Shown here: positions 41,792-52,937 of the stretch, one piece after another
How the letters are laid out: each line of letters starts with the position of its first letter
Numbering within the stretch: position 1 is the first letter of the stretch
Assembly: GCA_015501585.1 (NCBI GenBank)
Contig: JADNRY010000007.1
Location: 372,001 to 436,000, forward strand
DNA from: Rhodocollybia butyracea
Lineage: Eukaryota > Basidiomycota > Agaricomycetes > Agaricales > Omphalotaceae
Direction: 5' to 3'
Length of the DNA: 64,000 nt
Position numbers and translations under genes: made by a program
The notes under the pieces: generated by a model
The model's input: the letters and a program-made list of their open reading frames with translations, nothing else
Database searches by the model: none
Told to the model about the DNA's origin: nothing

Positions 41792-44700
41792 ATGGTTGTC
41801 CTTTCACAATCTTCGGCTGCTGGCGTTCTCGCTCTTCTATCTGAGCCTGATCCTATATTCAAGCAACATGCTCTCAAGTCTCTCAGTACCCTAGTGCCAC
41901 GGTTTTGGGCTGAAATTTCAGAACACATTGCTCTCATGTTAGTATCATACCTCCACAGCTTGTAATTCTTCTGACATGCTCTTAGTGAGTCTCTATACGA
42001 CAACGATGACATGCCACAGGATGCTCGGGATTCAGCAGCTCTTCTTGCCAGTAAAGTTTACTACTACCTCGGAGAGTATGTAGAGTCTCTCTCGTTTGCG
42101 TTGGGTGCTGGCAACGCGTTTGAAGCCGAATCTCGCGTTCCCGGCTCAGAAGAGTATGTGGAAACTGTAATGTGTGAGTAATGTGTCCATGCTACTGCCT
42201 TGCTTTCGTATTCTGACCGCGCGGCAGCGATGGCGATCGACAAATACATAGAATTATGTGCACAAGAGCAGGCGAGTGGCAAGCAGGACAAAGTCGATCC
42301 ACGGCTACAACGCATTATCGAAAACATCTTTACACGATGTATATCCGAAGGAGAATACAAACAAGTGCGGCTCATTTTATTCATGACACAAACTATGCGC
42401 TCATCCTTTATTCAAGGCAGTCGGAATTGCTTTGGAATCCCGTAGACTAGATATCATTTCCAAGATCTACGAACAGACGCGTGATACGTCTATACTGTCC
42501 TACGCAATGGAAGCTGTAACGGACACAGGCTTTTCTCTGTCTTACCGCGACACCGTTCTTCGTTTCCTCTATCCTCTTTTTCCTCGACCAACGGCTGGTG
42601 ATGGCTCGGCACTTGCTCATGCTCTTACGCGGTTGTTGGTCACCTTAGGCGATCCCTCTTTGACGGTTCCCCTTCTGGTGTCTCTCGTGCCCAAGGAGAA
42701 GCTCCTTGCTTATCAGTTTGCGTTTGACCTTGTTGAAGGTGGGGCGCGAGACCATTTGGATTTAGTACGAAGCCAACTTCCTGCTGGCACCGATGTAAGT
42801 TCTCGACTCCTTTGTCTCATCTCCTATAATTATATTGTTGTCAGGATGCAAAGGATATTTTCGACAAGATACGGAGTATTCTAACAGGCCAAGAGTCGGT
42901 CAAACTCTATCTTGAATTTTTAAAACGGAATAACCATGTTGACACCCTCATCCTCAAACATACAAAGGTACATGTCTCACCACTAAAGTTTCTCATCGAC
43001 GTTGCTTACGGTTTTTACTGTACAGGACTCCTTAGAGTCCCGCTCGTCGATATATCACACCGCTCTTACACTGCAGAACGCTTTTATGCATTCTGGTACC
43101 ACTTCCGATCTATTTTTGCGCGAGAATTTGGAATGGCTGGGGCTTGCGTCCAACTGGTCCAAGTTCTCCGCTACAGCCGGTTTGGGTGTTATTCACAAGG
43201 GATATTATGAACAGGGAATGACCATCCTCGGTCCGTATCTTCCCCAGAATGGCAACGAAAGCAACATACCTGGTGCTGCATACTCGGAGGGTGGTGCGCT
43301 GTATGCTTTGGGTCTGATCAATGCTGGGTGTGGTACCGAAATTTCTGGATTCCTCCGGGACTCGTTAAGATCTGCCCAAGGTGAAGTTGTTCAACATGGT
43401 GCAGCTTTGGGTTTGGGAATTGCTGCAATGGGATCGAAAAACTTGGAGACGTTTGAAGATCTCAAAAATATTCTCTTTACGGATTCCGCTGTGGCCGGTG
43501 AGGCTTCTGGTTACGCTATGGGCTTAATCATGCTGGGTACGGCTGCAGAAGAGCCTGTGCGTGAAATGCTGTCGTATGCTCGGGAAACACAGCACGAGAA
43601 AATTATCCGTGGTCTTGCGATAGGTATTGCGTTTGTCTACTACGGTCGTCAAGAGGAGGCCAATCAAACAGTGAAGGAATTGCTGGCCGAAACTGTTAGT
43701 GTTGTGTTTTTCCTTTGGACTTTCAACTCATCATTGGTACTAATAGGACCCGATCTTGCGTTATGGTGGTGTCTATACACTTGCTCTCGCATACGCTGGA
43801 ACTTCCAACAACGATGCGGTCCGTCAGTTGCTGCATATCGCTGTCTCTGATGTTTCAGACGACGTCCGACGTGCTGCGGTCACATCTCTTGCGTTCCTGT
43901 TATTTAAAAATCCTAGTCAAGTGCCACGTATCGTCCAACTTCTCAGTGAAAGTTACAATCCACATGTGCGTTGTGGTGCTACGCTTGCCCTGGGTATAGC
44001 TTGCGCCGGTACTGGTTTACAGGTATGTTCTCCATTATTCCTTACATAACAAGAACTCAGCTTCTTGATAGGACGCCATTGAAATCTTGGAGCCAATGAC
44101 CAAGGACAGTGTCGACTTTGTTCGACAGGGCGCGTTCATCGCCCTGGGAATGATCCTTCTCGAGCAATCTGAGGCCGCATCGCCGTCATTAGCAACTATC
44201 CGCTCGCTCTATAGTCGCGTTGTTGCTGATAAGCACGAAGATCCCATGGCCAAATTCGGAGCAGCCCTAGGTCAAGGCCTCATTGATGCTGGAGGACGTA
44301 ACGTGACTATCAACCTCCAGAGCCGAGCAGGAAGCAGAAACACCAATGCAATTGTTGGTATGGTGATGTTCTGTCAGTTCTGGTACTGGTACCCACTTGC
44401 CCATTGTGCCTGCCTTGCGTTTGAGCCTACTGGTATCATTGGGTTGGATGGTGATTTGAAGGTATGTCTGTATGTTTGGTCCAAGTGTATTGATGTTGAC
44501 GATATGATTAGGTCCCCAAGTTTGAGTTCGTTTCAAATGCTAGACCCAGCTTATTCGCCTATCCCCCTGCGACGCCGCCGCCGAAGAAGGAAGCTGTCGC
44601 CAAAGTCGCAACAGCGGTCCTATCAACGACAGCCAAGGTCAAGGCCCGAGAGAAGAGAAAGGCCGTTGCTGAGGGTGATGCCATGGATATGGTAAGTTGA

Positions 44701-45325
44701 GAAGAATCCGTCATTCACAGTTCTGACCGATGTGATATAGGATGAAAAACCCGATGTGAAGGCAGAAGGGGATGGCGATGTAGAAATGAAAGTCGAGGGA
44801 ACAAAGGGTCAGCTTCATTTTCCGCTTGTGTTTGAGTTCGGGACTTACCGCTTTCCCAGCTGCTACTTCCAAGCTGTCGAAGAAAGAACCGCCATCTGAA
44901 TCTCTACCTAACTTGTCCCGCGTGACGCCCGCTCAGCTTGCATACATCACTTTCCCAAGCGAAGGGAAGTACCAGCCTGTGCGAGCAGTAACTGCCAAGC
45001 CGGCATCTGCCCGAGCAGGAAAGGCTATCAAGCATATCGAGGAGAAGGCTGCTGGTGGTGGAGGCATCCTGATCTTGGTAGATCGACGTCCCGAGGAAGA
45101 GGCAGAATTCATCCAATTTGAGACAGTGATCCAACAACCGCCTGCCGAGGCAGCAGAAACTAGTGATGCACCCCAATCTGTCGGGTCTGGCCCTCATATA
45201 GCACTCAACGAAAGTGCTCCAGAGGCAGATGTCCCATCAGCGTTCGAGGTAAGTTTGTGGGTTTTGAGTTTTGTTATCGATCGCTTACTTACATCATCCA
45301 GTACCCTTTTGACAATGACAGCTAG
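41792..45325 (+). CDS. RPN2: 26S proteasome regulatory subunit Rpn2 (PSMD1)
   Basis: Largest non-ATPase scaffold of the proteasome base; binds Rpn13 and sits over the ATPase ring. The start [20 protein letters not shown] is typical. Helical N-domain exons follow, then the PC-repeat torus: [110 protein letters not shown]-type acidic/basic stretch (about 44640-44830) and the C-domain [16 protein letters not shown] lead to PSAFEYPFDNDS. The last exon was placed by its splice site at 45301; TAG at 45323-45325. About twelve introns. Confidence 0.97.
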
Positions 45326-45493
45326 TTATGTAGATATTTTTTGGTACTGTATGACTCTTTTCTTACTTTATTTTATCGATACAACATGCTATTTCTGTTT
45401 CGAAGATAGTCAGTCAGCAGTTTATTTCCAAAAGTCAGAAGACTTTGAAGGGCCTCAAGTTTCTCATGCTCATAGTCTCTGTGTTCTTACCAC

Positions 45494-46609
45494 CATGATA
45501 CGAGTTGCTATCCTGGACGACTACCAGAAAGTTGCTCTTACAACTGCAGACTGGTCGCCTTTTGCTGGCAAGCTTGATATCCATGTTTTCACGGATACTC
45601 TTTTAGATGAAGAGAGCTTGGCAAAGCGACTTGAACCTTATGAGATTATATGCACTATGCGAGAACGCACCAAGTTCCTCCCACCATTATTGGACCGTTT
45701 ACCCAATCTACGGTATGTGTAATTGCCTGTGTAGGAGATTCGATCGAACGTTCAACTCTTTGTATCCTAGTCTGATTACCACCACGGGGCGAACAAACAG
45801 GGGTATCGATGTGGAGTACGCGAAACAGAAAGGAATACTCGTTTGTGGTACTGGAGGCGGAGGAAACGCGACTGTCGAACACATCTGGGCCTTGATTATG
45901 AGTGTGGCTCGATACATAGTTACCGAGCACATGAATATAAAGGCAGGTAACCCCCAATGGCAAACAGTTGTTCCAATGGGACTCTCGGGCGCGACACTTG
46001 GCTTGATAGGAGTAGGAAGGCTTGGTAAAGCGATTGCTAAAGTACATCTCTTTCTCTCGTATCCTACAGCAACTCCTAACAAGCAAATTAGATTGCAAAA
46101 GTTTTCGACATGAAAGTCGTTGGTTGGTCTCCCAACTTCACACCAGAGCGAGCTGCTGAAGCTGGAGTGGAGTTTGCCGCGTCCAAGGAGGAGCTACTAA
46201 AGCAAAGTGACATTGTATCGATTCATATGGTCTTGTCGGAAAGGTCAAAACATATCATTGGGGCGGCGGACTTGGCTACGATGAAAAACACAGCTTTTAT
46301 TGTTAACACATCTCGGGGACCTCTTATCGATGAAGCTGCGCTTGTCCATGTTTTGCAGAACAAGAGGATCGCAGGTGCTGGACTCGATGTATTCGATGTC
46401 GAACCTCTTCAGTTTGACAACCCGCTTCGTGTTCTGGAGAATGTCACGCTGAGCCCGCACAACGGATACGTGAGCACGACTAATTACGAAGTACGCAGAA
46501 TCTTTGTTAGGTTTGCCGTGGGCTGATTTCCTTTCTGTAGGTCTTTTGGAAGGACACGGTGGATAATATTCAAGCATACTTGGATGGGAACCCAAGATCA
46601 TTGTTATAG
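45494..46609 (+). CDS. D-isomer-specific 2-hydroxyacid dehydrogenase
   Basis: NAD(P)-dependent oxidoreductase related to phosphoglycerate and glyoxylate reductases; substrate unknown. The start is MIRVAILDDYQKVAL. Spliced exons give LITTTGRTNRGIDV, GNATVEHIWALIMSVARY, the Rossmann motif LGLIGVGRLGKAIAKIAKVF, HMVLSERSKHIIG, AFIVNTSRGPLIDEAALV (catalytic Arg region), GLDVFDVEPL (Glu) and NVTLSPHNGYVS (His). The catalytic Arg-Glu-His set is therefore present. The last exon ends NPRSLL with the TAG at 46607-46609. Three or four short introns. Bacterial-like relatives are common in fungi; no neighbour hints at the pathway. Confidence 0.9.
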
Positions 46610-46720
46610 GAAATGGGCTATTATGATAAATGAATAGTACTTGCCCTTTGAGAACTTTGCAGTAAAACAAAAGCTGGTCCGTGCACAGAATGAGGCCAGA
46701 TGATGTCATGTGATCTAAAT

Positions 46721-46739
46721 ACGAAAAGCGGCTTTTCGT
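46721..46739. promoter_or_regulatory. 19-bp perfect inverted repeat upstream of importin alpha
   Basis: ACGAAAAGC, one central G, then GCTTTTCGT: perfect 9-bp arms. It lies 70-88 bp upstream of the importin alpha ATG and 112 bp after the preceding stop, so a dimeric transcription-factor site is likely. A transcript hairpin is the alternative. Confidence 0.4.
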
Positions 46740-46808
46740 TGGATCTTTCTTTCACTTTTACATCGACGCTCTTATAAGCCACTCCTCTTGTAATTTACAT
46801 TGCAATCC

Positions 46809-48683
46809 ATGGACTCTGAATCTCGAACAACCAAGGCGCGCAAAGAGGGTACGATGTTTTTTAAATCTCTTATCTGCAGGTTCACCTGACGCGCCTCAGC
46901 CTACAAGGCCAAAGGCGCTCTCAAACAAGATGATCTTAGACGTCGTCGTGAGGAACAGCAAGTTGAAATTCGACGACAGAAACGGGAAGAGAACATATCC
47001 AAGCGAAGGAATCTCTTGCCTTCTACGGGAGCCGATTCAGATGAAGAGGTGATTAGTGCCAACTGGGAAGATCCTGTACGTTTTCTATCGATCTCGATGA
47101 GCTTCAAAACAACTAATGTTGCTATTTTTACCTCTTTTTTCTAGCTGGCCGATGAGATGATAGGTGGCGTCTTTTCCGATGACCCTGAACGTCAGTTGGA
47201 CGCGACAACCAAGTTCCGAAAGCTTCTCTCGAAAGAAAGAAACCCACCAATCGAACGTGTGATCGAATGTGGTGTCGTTCCTCGTTTTGTCGAGTTTTTA
47301 AAAAGTGGCCATTCAATGCTTCAGGTAAGCTCTGTCTAGGTTTTGTCTTTTGTTTTCCAACATCGCGTCCACTAGTTCGAAGCTGCCTGGGCTTTGACGA
47401 ACATTGCCTCTGGCACGGCGGAGCACACGCAAGTGGTTATCAATGCCCAAGCTGTACCAGAATTCATCAACTTGCTGTCATCCTCTGTCCTAGATGTGCG
47501 AGAGCAGGCTGTCTGGGCTCTTGGTAACATCGCCGGTGATAGTCCCCAGTGCCGGGATTATGTCCTTCAACAAGGCGCTCTCCGTCCTTTACTCACTCTT
47601 CTGAGTGAGCATCACAAGCTGAGCATGCTACGAAATGCCACCTGGACTCTTAGCAACTTTTGCCGTGGCAAGTCTCCTCAGCCCGACTGGGAACTGGTCA
47701 GTTGGCTTGCCTCTTTGTTTTAAATGTTACTAATGTTTTTGTCAGATTTCTCCGGCTCTCACTGTTTTGACAAAGCTCATCTACTCACTCGATGATGAGA
47801 TTCTGATTGATGCTTGCTGGGCCATCTCTTATCTTTCAGACGGTTCCAACGACAAGATTCAGGCCGTCATTGAATCCGGCGTTTGCAGGCGTCTCGTCGA
47901 GCTCTTAATGCACAACTCCACCTCCGTTCAAACCCCCGCTCTTCGCTCTGTGGGAAACATCGTCACCGGGGACGATCTCCAGACCCAAGTTGTGATTGCT
48001 TCGGGTGCTCTACCGGCTTTACTTTCACTTCTCTCGTCGCCAAAGGATGGTATCCGAAAGGAAGCTTGCTGGACGATTTCTAACATCACTGCCGGATCTC
48101 CCCCTCAAATCCAAAATGTCATCGATGCGAACATCGTCCCGCCGCTCATCAACATTTTGCAGAACGCTGATTTCAAAACGCGGAAGGAGGCTTGCTGGGC
48201 CATCTCCAATGCCACATCGGGTGGTCTCCAGGAGCCATCCCAGATTCGGTATCTTGTCCAGCAGGGCTGTATCAAACCTCTTTGCGACCTTCTCACGATG
48301 ATGGACAACAAGGTCATCCAGGTCGCACTTGATGGTCTGGATAACATCTTGAAAGTTGGTGAGATGGATAAGTCAGCTGCAGGCCCGGCCGGGACCAACC
48401 AATACGCGGTATACGTCGAAGAAGCTGGTGGAATGATCACGATCCATAACCTCCAACAACATGACAACTTGGACATATACAAAAAGGCCTTCAACATCAT
48501 GGATAAATACTTCCCTGATGACGAGGAAGTTGACACCTCCATCGCTGCCACTGCTGTCGATGCTCAAGGCCAGTTTGCTGTATGTCTTTGGCTCTTTTAT
48601 TTGTGTATCTCTTCGCTGATGATTCTTGCCAGTTCCACTCGGACGTTGCTGCTCCCCAAGGAGGATTTAGTTTTGGACAGTAG
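46809..48683 (+). CDS. SRP1: Importin alpha (karyopherin alpha, Srp1)
   Basis: Adapter that binds classical nuclear localisation signals and importin beta. The start [21 protein letters not shown] leads to the arginine-rich importin-beta-binding domain ([27 protein letters not shown], in two stretches). Armadillo repeats follow with the NLS-binding Trp/Asn pattern: [95 protein letters not shown]. The acidic C-terminus and last exon end GGFSFGQ, TAG at 48681-48683. Introns are few and short (about 46849-46897, 47076-47143, 47326-47374, 47697-47744, 48578-48632). Confidence 0.97.
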
Positions 48684-49326
48684 ATGGCTTGAATCATGTA
48701 TAAGATTTGTTATCAGGTTTTCAATGTTTTCTCTGGCGATTATATTTCCTATTTCCATTGTTATTTCTGTTTGTCTACATACTCTTCGACGACTCTCGTC
48801 TTTGTTGGATCGCATGATGGTCCGAGCCTCACCAAGTAAAAGTTTCAAGTACTGTATCCAATTGCTACACGTATATCTATCACATCTGAAGACTATTTGA
48901 ATTGAACACTAGAGCATCTTTCAAACTACGAAACGAATTTACCCAGTCCCCAGCCTATTGTAACACTGCAACAAGTGCTTGAAGCACATGTTATTAATAT
49001 AGTGCGATACCTGAACTTGACTACTTGCCTCTCAGAAACGTGAACAACTCTGGGTTTGGGACAATAATCGCGGGTAATCTTGGCATTTCGGGCACAGAAA
49101 TAGTCACGAAGAGGCTTGTAGTTTGAATGAAGCAGTCGACTTTTATAATTGTAAGATCATGCGGCTTTCAACTCACGACTTTACTAGTAGATTGAACATC
49201 TACAATGTAAACGACGCGTTATTGTAAAGTTTGGTCCCCAGACTGGCTACAGCCATGTCGACAAAGAGCCCCTAAAAAGGAAGGGTGGAACTAGGCCAAA
49301 TCACGTTGAAGAATTGAGCGCTCACG
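48684..49326. other. 643-bp intergenic region before LSM5
   Basis: Between the importin alpha stop and the LSM5 start, same strand. I checked for small genes and tRNAs and see none. The only structure noted is the 15-mer GAATTGAGCGCTCAC at 49311-49325, one base before the LSM5 ATG, shared with the PP2C promoter, and a small hairpin GTGCTTGAAGCAC near 48978. Confidence 0.45.
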
Positions 49327-49797
49327 ATGGCTTCTCAAGTACTTCCACTAGGTTTGAACCTTTGCTCAATCTCTGTTATGCTGCTTGCTCAGATTTTTTT
49401 GCACTTCAAGAATTAATCGATAAATGTATCGGCTCTCGGATATGGGTTGTTATGAAGAGTGAACGTGAATTTACTGGAACTCTACTTGGTTTCGATGATT
49501 TCGTTAGTACGTGGTGAGAAATATTGTCTTTTAGAATCGTCTTGAGTCCTTCACTTCTAGACATGGTTCTCGAAGATGTTACAGAATAGTAAGTCTTGGG
49601 AACATTTGGATCGAGAAACTACTCAATATGAGCTTGATGCGTAGTGAAATAACCCCGCAAGGAACGAAAAAGACCAAGTTGGCCCAGACACTTCTAAATG
49701 GGAACAATATCTGTATGGTGAGTGGTTTTCTTATAAGCGTCAGTCTATTATTCATTCTTTGTAGCTAGTTCCTGGTAGCGATGGAGAGGAATCGTAG
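49327..49797 (+). CDS. LSM5: U6 snRNA-associated Sm-like protein LSm5
   Basis: Member of the Lsm1-7 (mRNA decay) and Lsm2-8 (U6 snRNA) rings. Five short exons give [33 protein letters not shown] and [16 protein letters not shown] (Sm1 motif), then [15 protein letters not shown] and [15 protein letters not shown] (Sm2 motif with the N-G loop). The stop is the TAG at 49795-49797. About 85 residues, the family's usual size. The first exon is only 25 nt, and its ATG is preceded directly by a conserved-looking palindrome. Confidence 0.92.
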
Positions 49798-49904
49798 CAG
49801 TTATTGTACAATATTTCTTAAAGTTGAGACTCTTTACAGACGCGACAAACAACGTGACTTTTTTGCACGAAATTTAAATTGATTTGTTCTTCTTTACTTC
49901 CAAC

Positions 49905-50333
49905 ATGCCCGTACGACTACGGCTGGCTGTTCATGGCCTTCGTCACGATCGTATTTTCCATTTGGTTGCCATAAACTCACGTACACGTCGCAATGGAAAG
50001 CCTACAGAGCTTTTGGGTATATATGACCCCCGCGTTAAGGCTGGAGGAAAAGAGTACAAAACGATGGAATGGAGCGTTGGAAGAATCAGATATTGGCTGG
50101 ATGTTGGCGCTATACCGAGTAAATCTGTTGTTAAACTGCTAACTGCAGTGTGTAGCCCTTTTTTCTTCCTTTACACTCGTTTCTCAATTGTGGTTATATA
50201 GGGAAACATTTTGAAGCCTGGCTCGCCATACCATTCTACATCGCCTGCCGTATCTGCTGCCCCACTGTCGGAAACACCATCTGCCTCTGAATCATCCTCA
50301 GAATCGACTGCAGAACCAAAACCAGCTACATGA
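49905..50333 (+). CDS. MRPS16: Mitochondrial small-subunit ribosomal protein bS16m
   Basis: bS16 is an assembly protein of the bacterial-type small subunit. Text: MPVRLRLAVHGLRHDRIFHL, VAINSRTRRNGKPTELLGIYDPR, EWSVGRIRYWLDVGAIPSKSVVKLL: the bS16 signature (VRIRLaRhG....Y.IVv.dsr.pRdG..ie.lG.Y.P) throughout. One intron (about 50149-50201) leads to AGNILKPGSPYHS and a Ser/Pro/Glu-rich tail, a common extension in mitochondrial forms. The start is the first ATG, 107 bp after the LSM5 stop. It is convergent with the acyl-CoA-binding gene (46 bp between stops). Confidence 0.93.
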
Positions 50334-50379
50334 CATACTTTTGTCTGACAGAGCTACAGTATACAATTTTCGACCTGCA

Positions 50380-51231
50380 TCACCGATTGGATAGCAGTTG
50401 TGCGATATCTTCATGCCCAGAGGTCTGGGCTAGTTCTAGAGGAGTCATTTCGTCCGAGTCCTATGTAAAATACATCACAGCTTTCGACAAACGAAAAACT
50501 TAATCTAGTCACCTTTATTGAAGAATCCGCACCCTTGGCCAGTAACAAACGCACAATTTCGGTATTTCCGCGATCACAAGCAAGATGAAGAGGAGTATAT
50601 CCCTGTTGAGCTTGTTAGAAGATAAAAGACCAACGGACTTTACTTACAAACTCATCGAAAGCATTCAAGTCAACATCCGAATCTAGAGAAATAAGAGTTT
50701 CTAGCTTGTTGGGATCTCCGGCAATTGCGAGGCCATGCATAGTGTTGTCAAAGTCTGTTTCTGGTGCAGCCATTGAACTAACACTAACACCCATTCCAAC
50801 TCCACTTCCTTTTTCACGGCTTTTACTTTGATTTGAGCTGGACTCTGAATCCCATGCACTATCGTCTTCAGGCATTGTTTGGCTTTCTGAGTTGCCAGGA
50901 ACTCCCTGCTGCCATCCCAAATCGCGCGCAATCTCTAGATATCTGTTTTCTGCGTCTGCCCCATTGTTGTAGCGTTTGCTTATATTGTCCCACGCATCCC
51001 ATTTCGCGCGTCCAGTCATGTCAAAGATCGATGGACGAGCAGTATTCGGTTTGTGAGCGACCGTTAGCCATTTGAACAGTCCATACAACTACAAGATGTT
51101 CAGTATTGAGAATTGCAAACGTCACAGCCAAAAACCTCAAGTTTCACAGCATTGGATACTTTTGCCAAGGACGGAGCATTCGAAAGATACGACGCTGCGT
51201 CCCGAAAGGAATCGGAAGTATCAAACCCCAT
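50380..51231 (-). CDS. Acyl-CoA-binding domain protein with ankyrin repeats (ACBD6-like)
   Basis: Combines an N-terminal acyl-CoA-binding domain with C-terminal ankyrin repeats, the layout of animal ACBD6, which affects N-myristoylation and lipid metabolism. The start is MGFDTSDSFRDAASYLSNAP, then VSNAVKLE, LYGLFKWLTVAHKPNTARPS, and GRAKWDAWDNISKRYNNGADAENRYLE, the KW.AW signature of acyl-CoA binding. An acidic, Ser-rich linker follows, then ankyrin text: TMHGLAIAGDPNKLETLISL, GYTPLHLACDRGNTEIVRLLL, and MTPLELAQTSGHEDIAQLL. Stop at 50382-50380. Four exons. Confidence 0.9.
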
Positions 51232-51312
51232 GAAATAAGGAAAGATATAAGATTATGTAACAAAATGTCGGTAGTTGTAAGTATCGGTACTGGTAAATCT
51301 AGAGTCTAATAA

Positions 51313-52796
51313 TTACGCTAATCCAGCAGCCTTCATAGCCTGAAAAACAGTGTGCTGTCAACGAAACAGGACAATTGAACAGGCAAGTTACATACCTTGA
51401 GCATCTCAGGGCCAATCTTTGCAGGGCTATCCGTAACGATAACACCTGCTTTTGAAAGAGCGGCCACCTTGTCCGAAGCGGCACCTGACGCAGAGGTCAA
51501 CCGAGTATCGATGCACTACAGAGTAAAGACAAACCTTTTCCACCAGAGATGATAGCACCAGCGTGCCCCATACGCCTTCCTGGAGGAGCAGTACGTCCAG
51601 CAATGAAACCAACGACGGGCTTGGGTTTTGCTCGGGTTTTGTTGTATTGTTCAAGGTATTCAGCAGCATCTTCTTCCATTGATCCACCAATCTCTCCAAT
51701 GATGACAATACCTATAAACAAGAAGATTAGATGTGTGTGTTACGCATAGAGAACGCAGCAGATATTTACCCTCAGTGGCAGGGTCTTCAAGGAAAATCCT
51801 GATAACATCAATGTGCTGGGTTCCAGGGAAGGGGTCGCCACCGATACCGACACAAAGGGATTGGCCAAGGCCGACGTCAGTAGTCTGAGCGACAGCTTCG
51901 TATGTCAATGTCCCAGAACGAGAGACAATGCCTATAAAAATAAATGAGATATAGAACTAGCGGCATAAAAAGGGATATACGCGCCTATTTTTCCAGGTTT
52001 GTGGATATGCCCAGGCTGAATACCCATCTTGCATCCCAACGGGTTGATGACTGGTACATCAGTGAGAGCGCGAAATTACACATCCATCGATATGCTTACT
52101 GCCAGGACAATTTGGCCCAACGAGCCTAGACTTGGATTGGCTTTTCAGAGCTTGCATGACCTACAAAAGATGGTAAGTCATCAACTTGAACAGAAAAGGA
52201 CCGCTCGTACCCTAATCTCGTCAGCTTGCGGTATACCCTCCGTAATGCAAACAATCAACCCAATCTCATTCTCAATTGCCTCAATAATTGCATCAGCGGC
52301 GGTGGGAGGAGGCACGTAGATCACAGTAGCGTCCGGCCTCGTTTCATTGACGGCCTGAACAACAACAAGTATTAGCACAAAATTTGTCCGAAAGACGATC
52401 AATTCTCTCACTTGTTTCACCGTCCCAAATACGGGGAGCCCAAGATGTACTTGACCAGCTTTCGAAAGAGATACGCCTCCAACCATGTTTGTACCGTACG
52501 CCAGAGCTTCTTTGGCGTGGAAAGTACCCTGCGTGCCCACGTCTTAGAAAAACTACTCCGTGCTGCTAGCTTTAAGCCACTTGCCGTTTTCCCAGTAAAA
52601 CCTTGACATAAGACTCTGGTGTCTTTGTGAATTAAGAGGTTTCGAATGGTATCGTCATAACTTCTGCGGGCTGTTGATTGAGTGAACGTCCTGCGTCCAA
52701 CTGAAGAAAAATAGTGTGTCAATGAGGCAAGGAAAAAGGCGCAATACTTGAGACCTCACCATTACGCGTTAAAGGTTGTCCAGCTCGACAGAACAT
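51313..52796 (-). CDS. LSC1: Succinyl-CoA ligase alpha subunit, mitochondrial
   Basis: TCA-cycle enzyme making succinate and ATP/GTP from succinyl-CoA. The ATG at 52796 gives [12 protein letters not shown], then [16 protein letters not shown], a mitochondrial presequence. The catalytic protein follows: [49 protein letters not shown], the [17 protein letters not shown] block, [45 protein letters not shown] and [12 protein letters not shown], with the phosphohistidine in GHAGAI. It ends [15 protein letters not shown] at 51315-51313. Seven or more introns. The upstream mitochondrial gene content fits the local trend. Confidence 0.95.
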
Positions 52797-52937
52797 GGCG
52801 GTCGCGGCTTGAATTTACTTTTCGGAACAGAGATAATGATTTGTCATCCCGGAGGGCGGCGAAAGCGAGGCGAAAGATATTGGACATCGATAATTACAGG
52901 TGCTATAGGTACTTTGATAATTCTAATGGTTCATATC

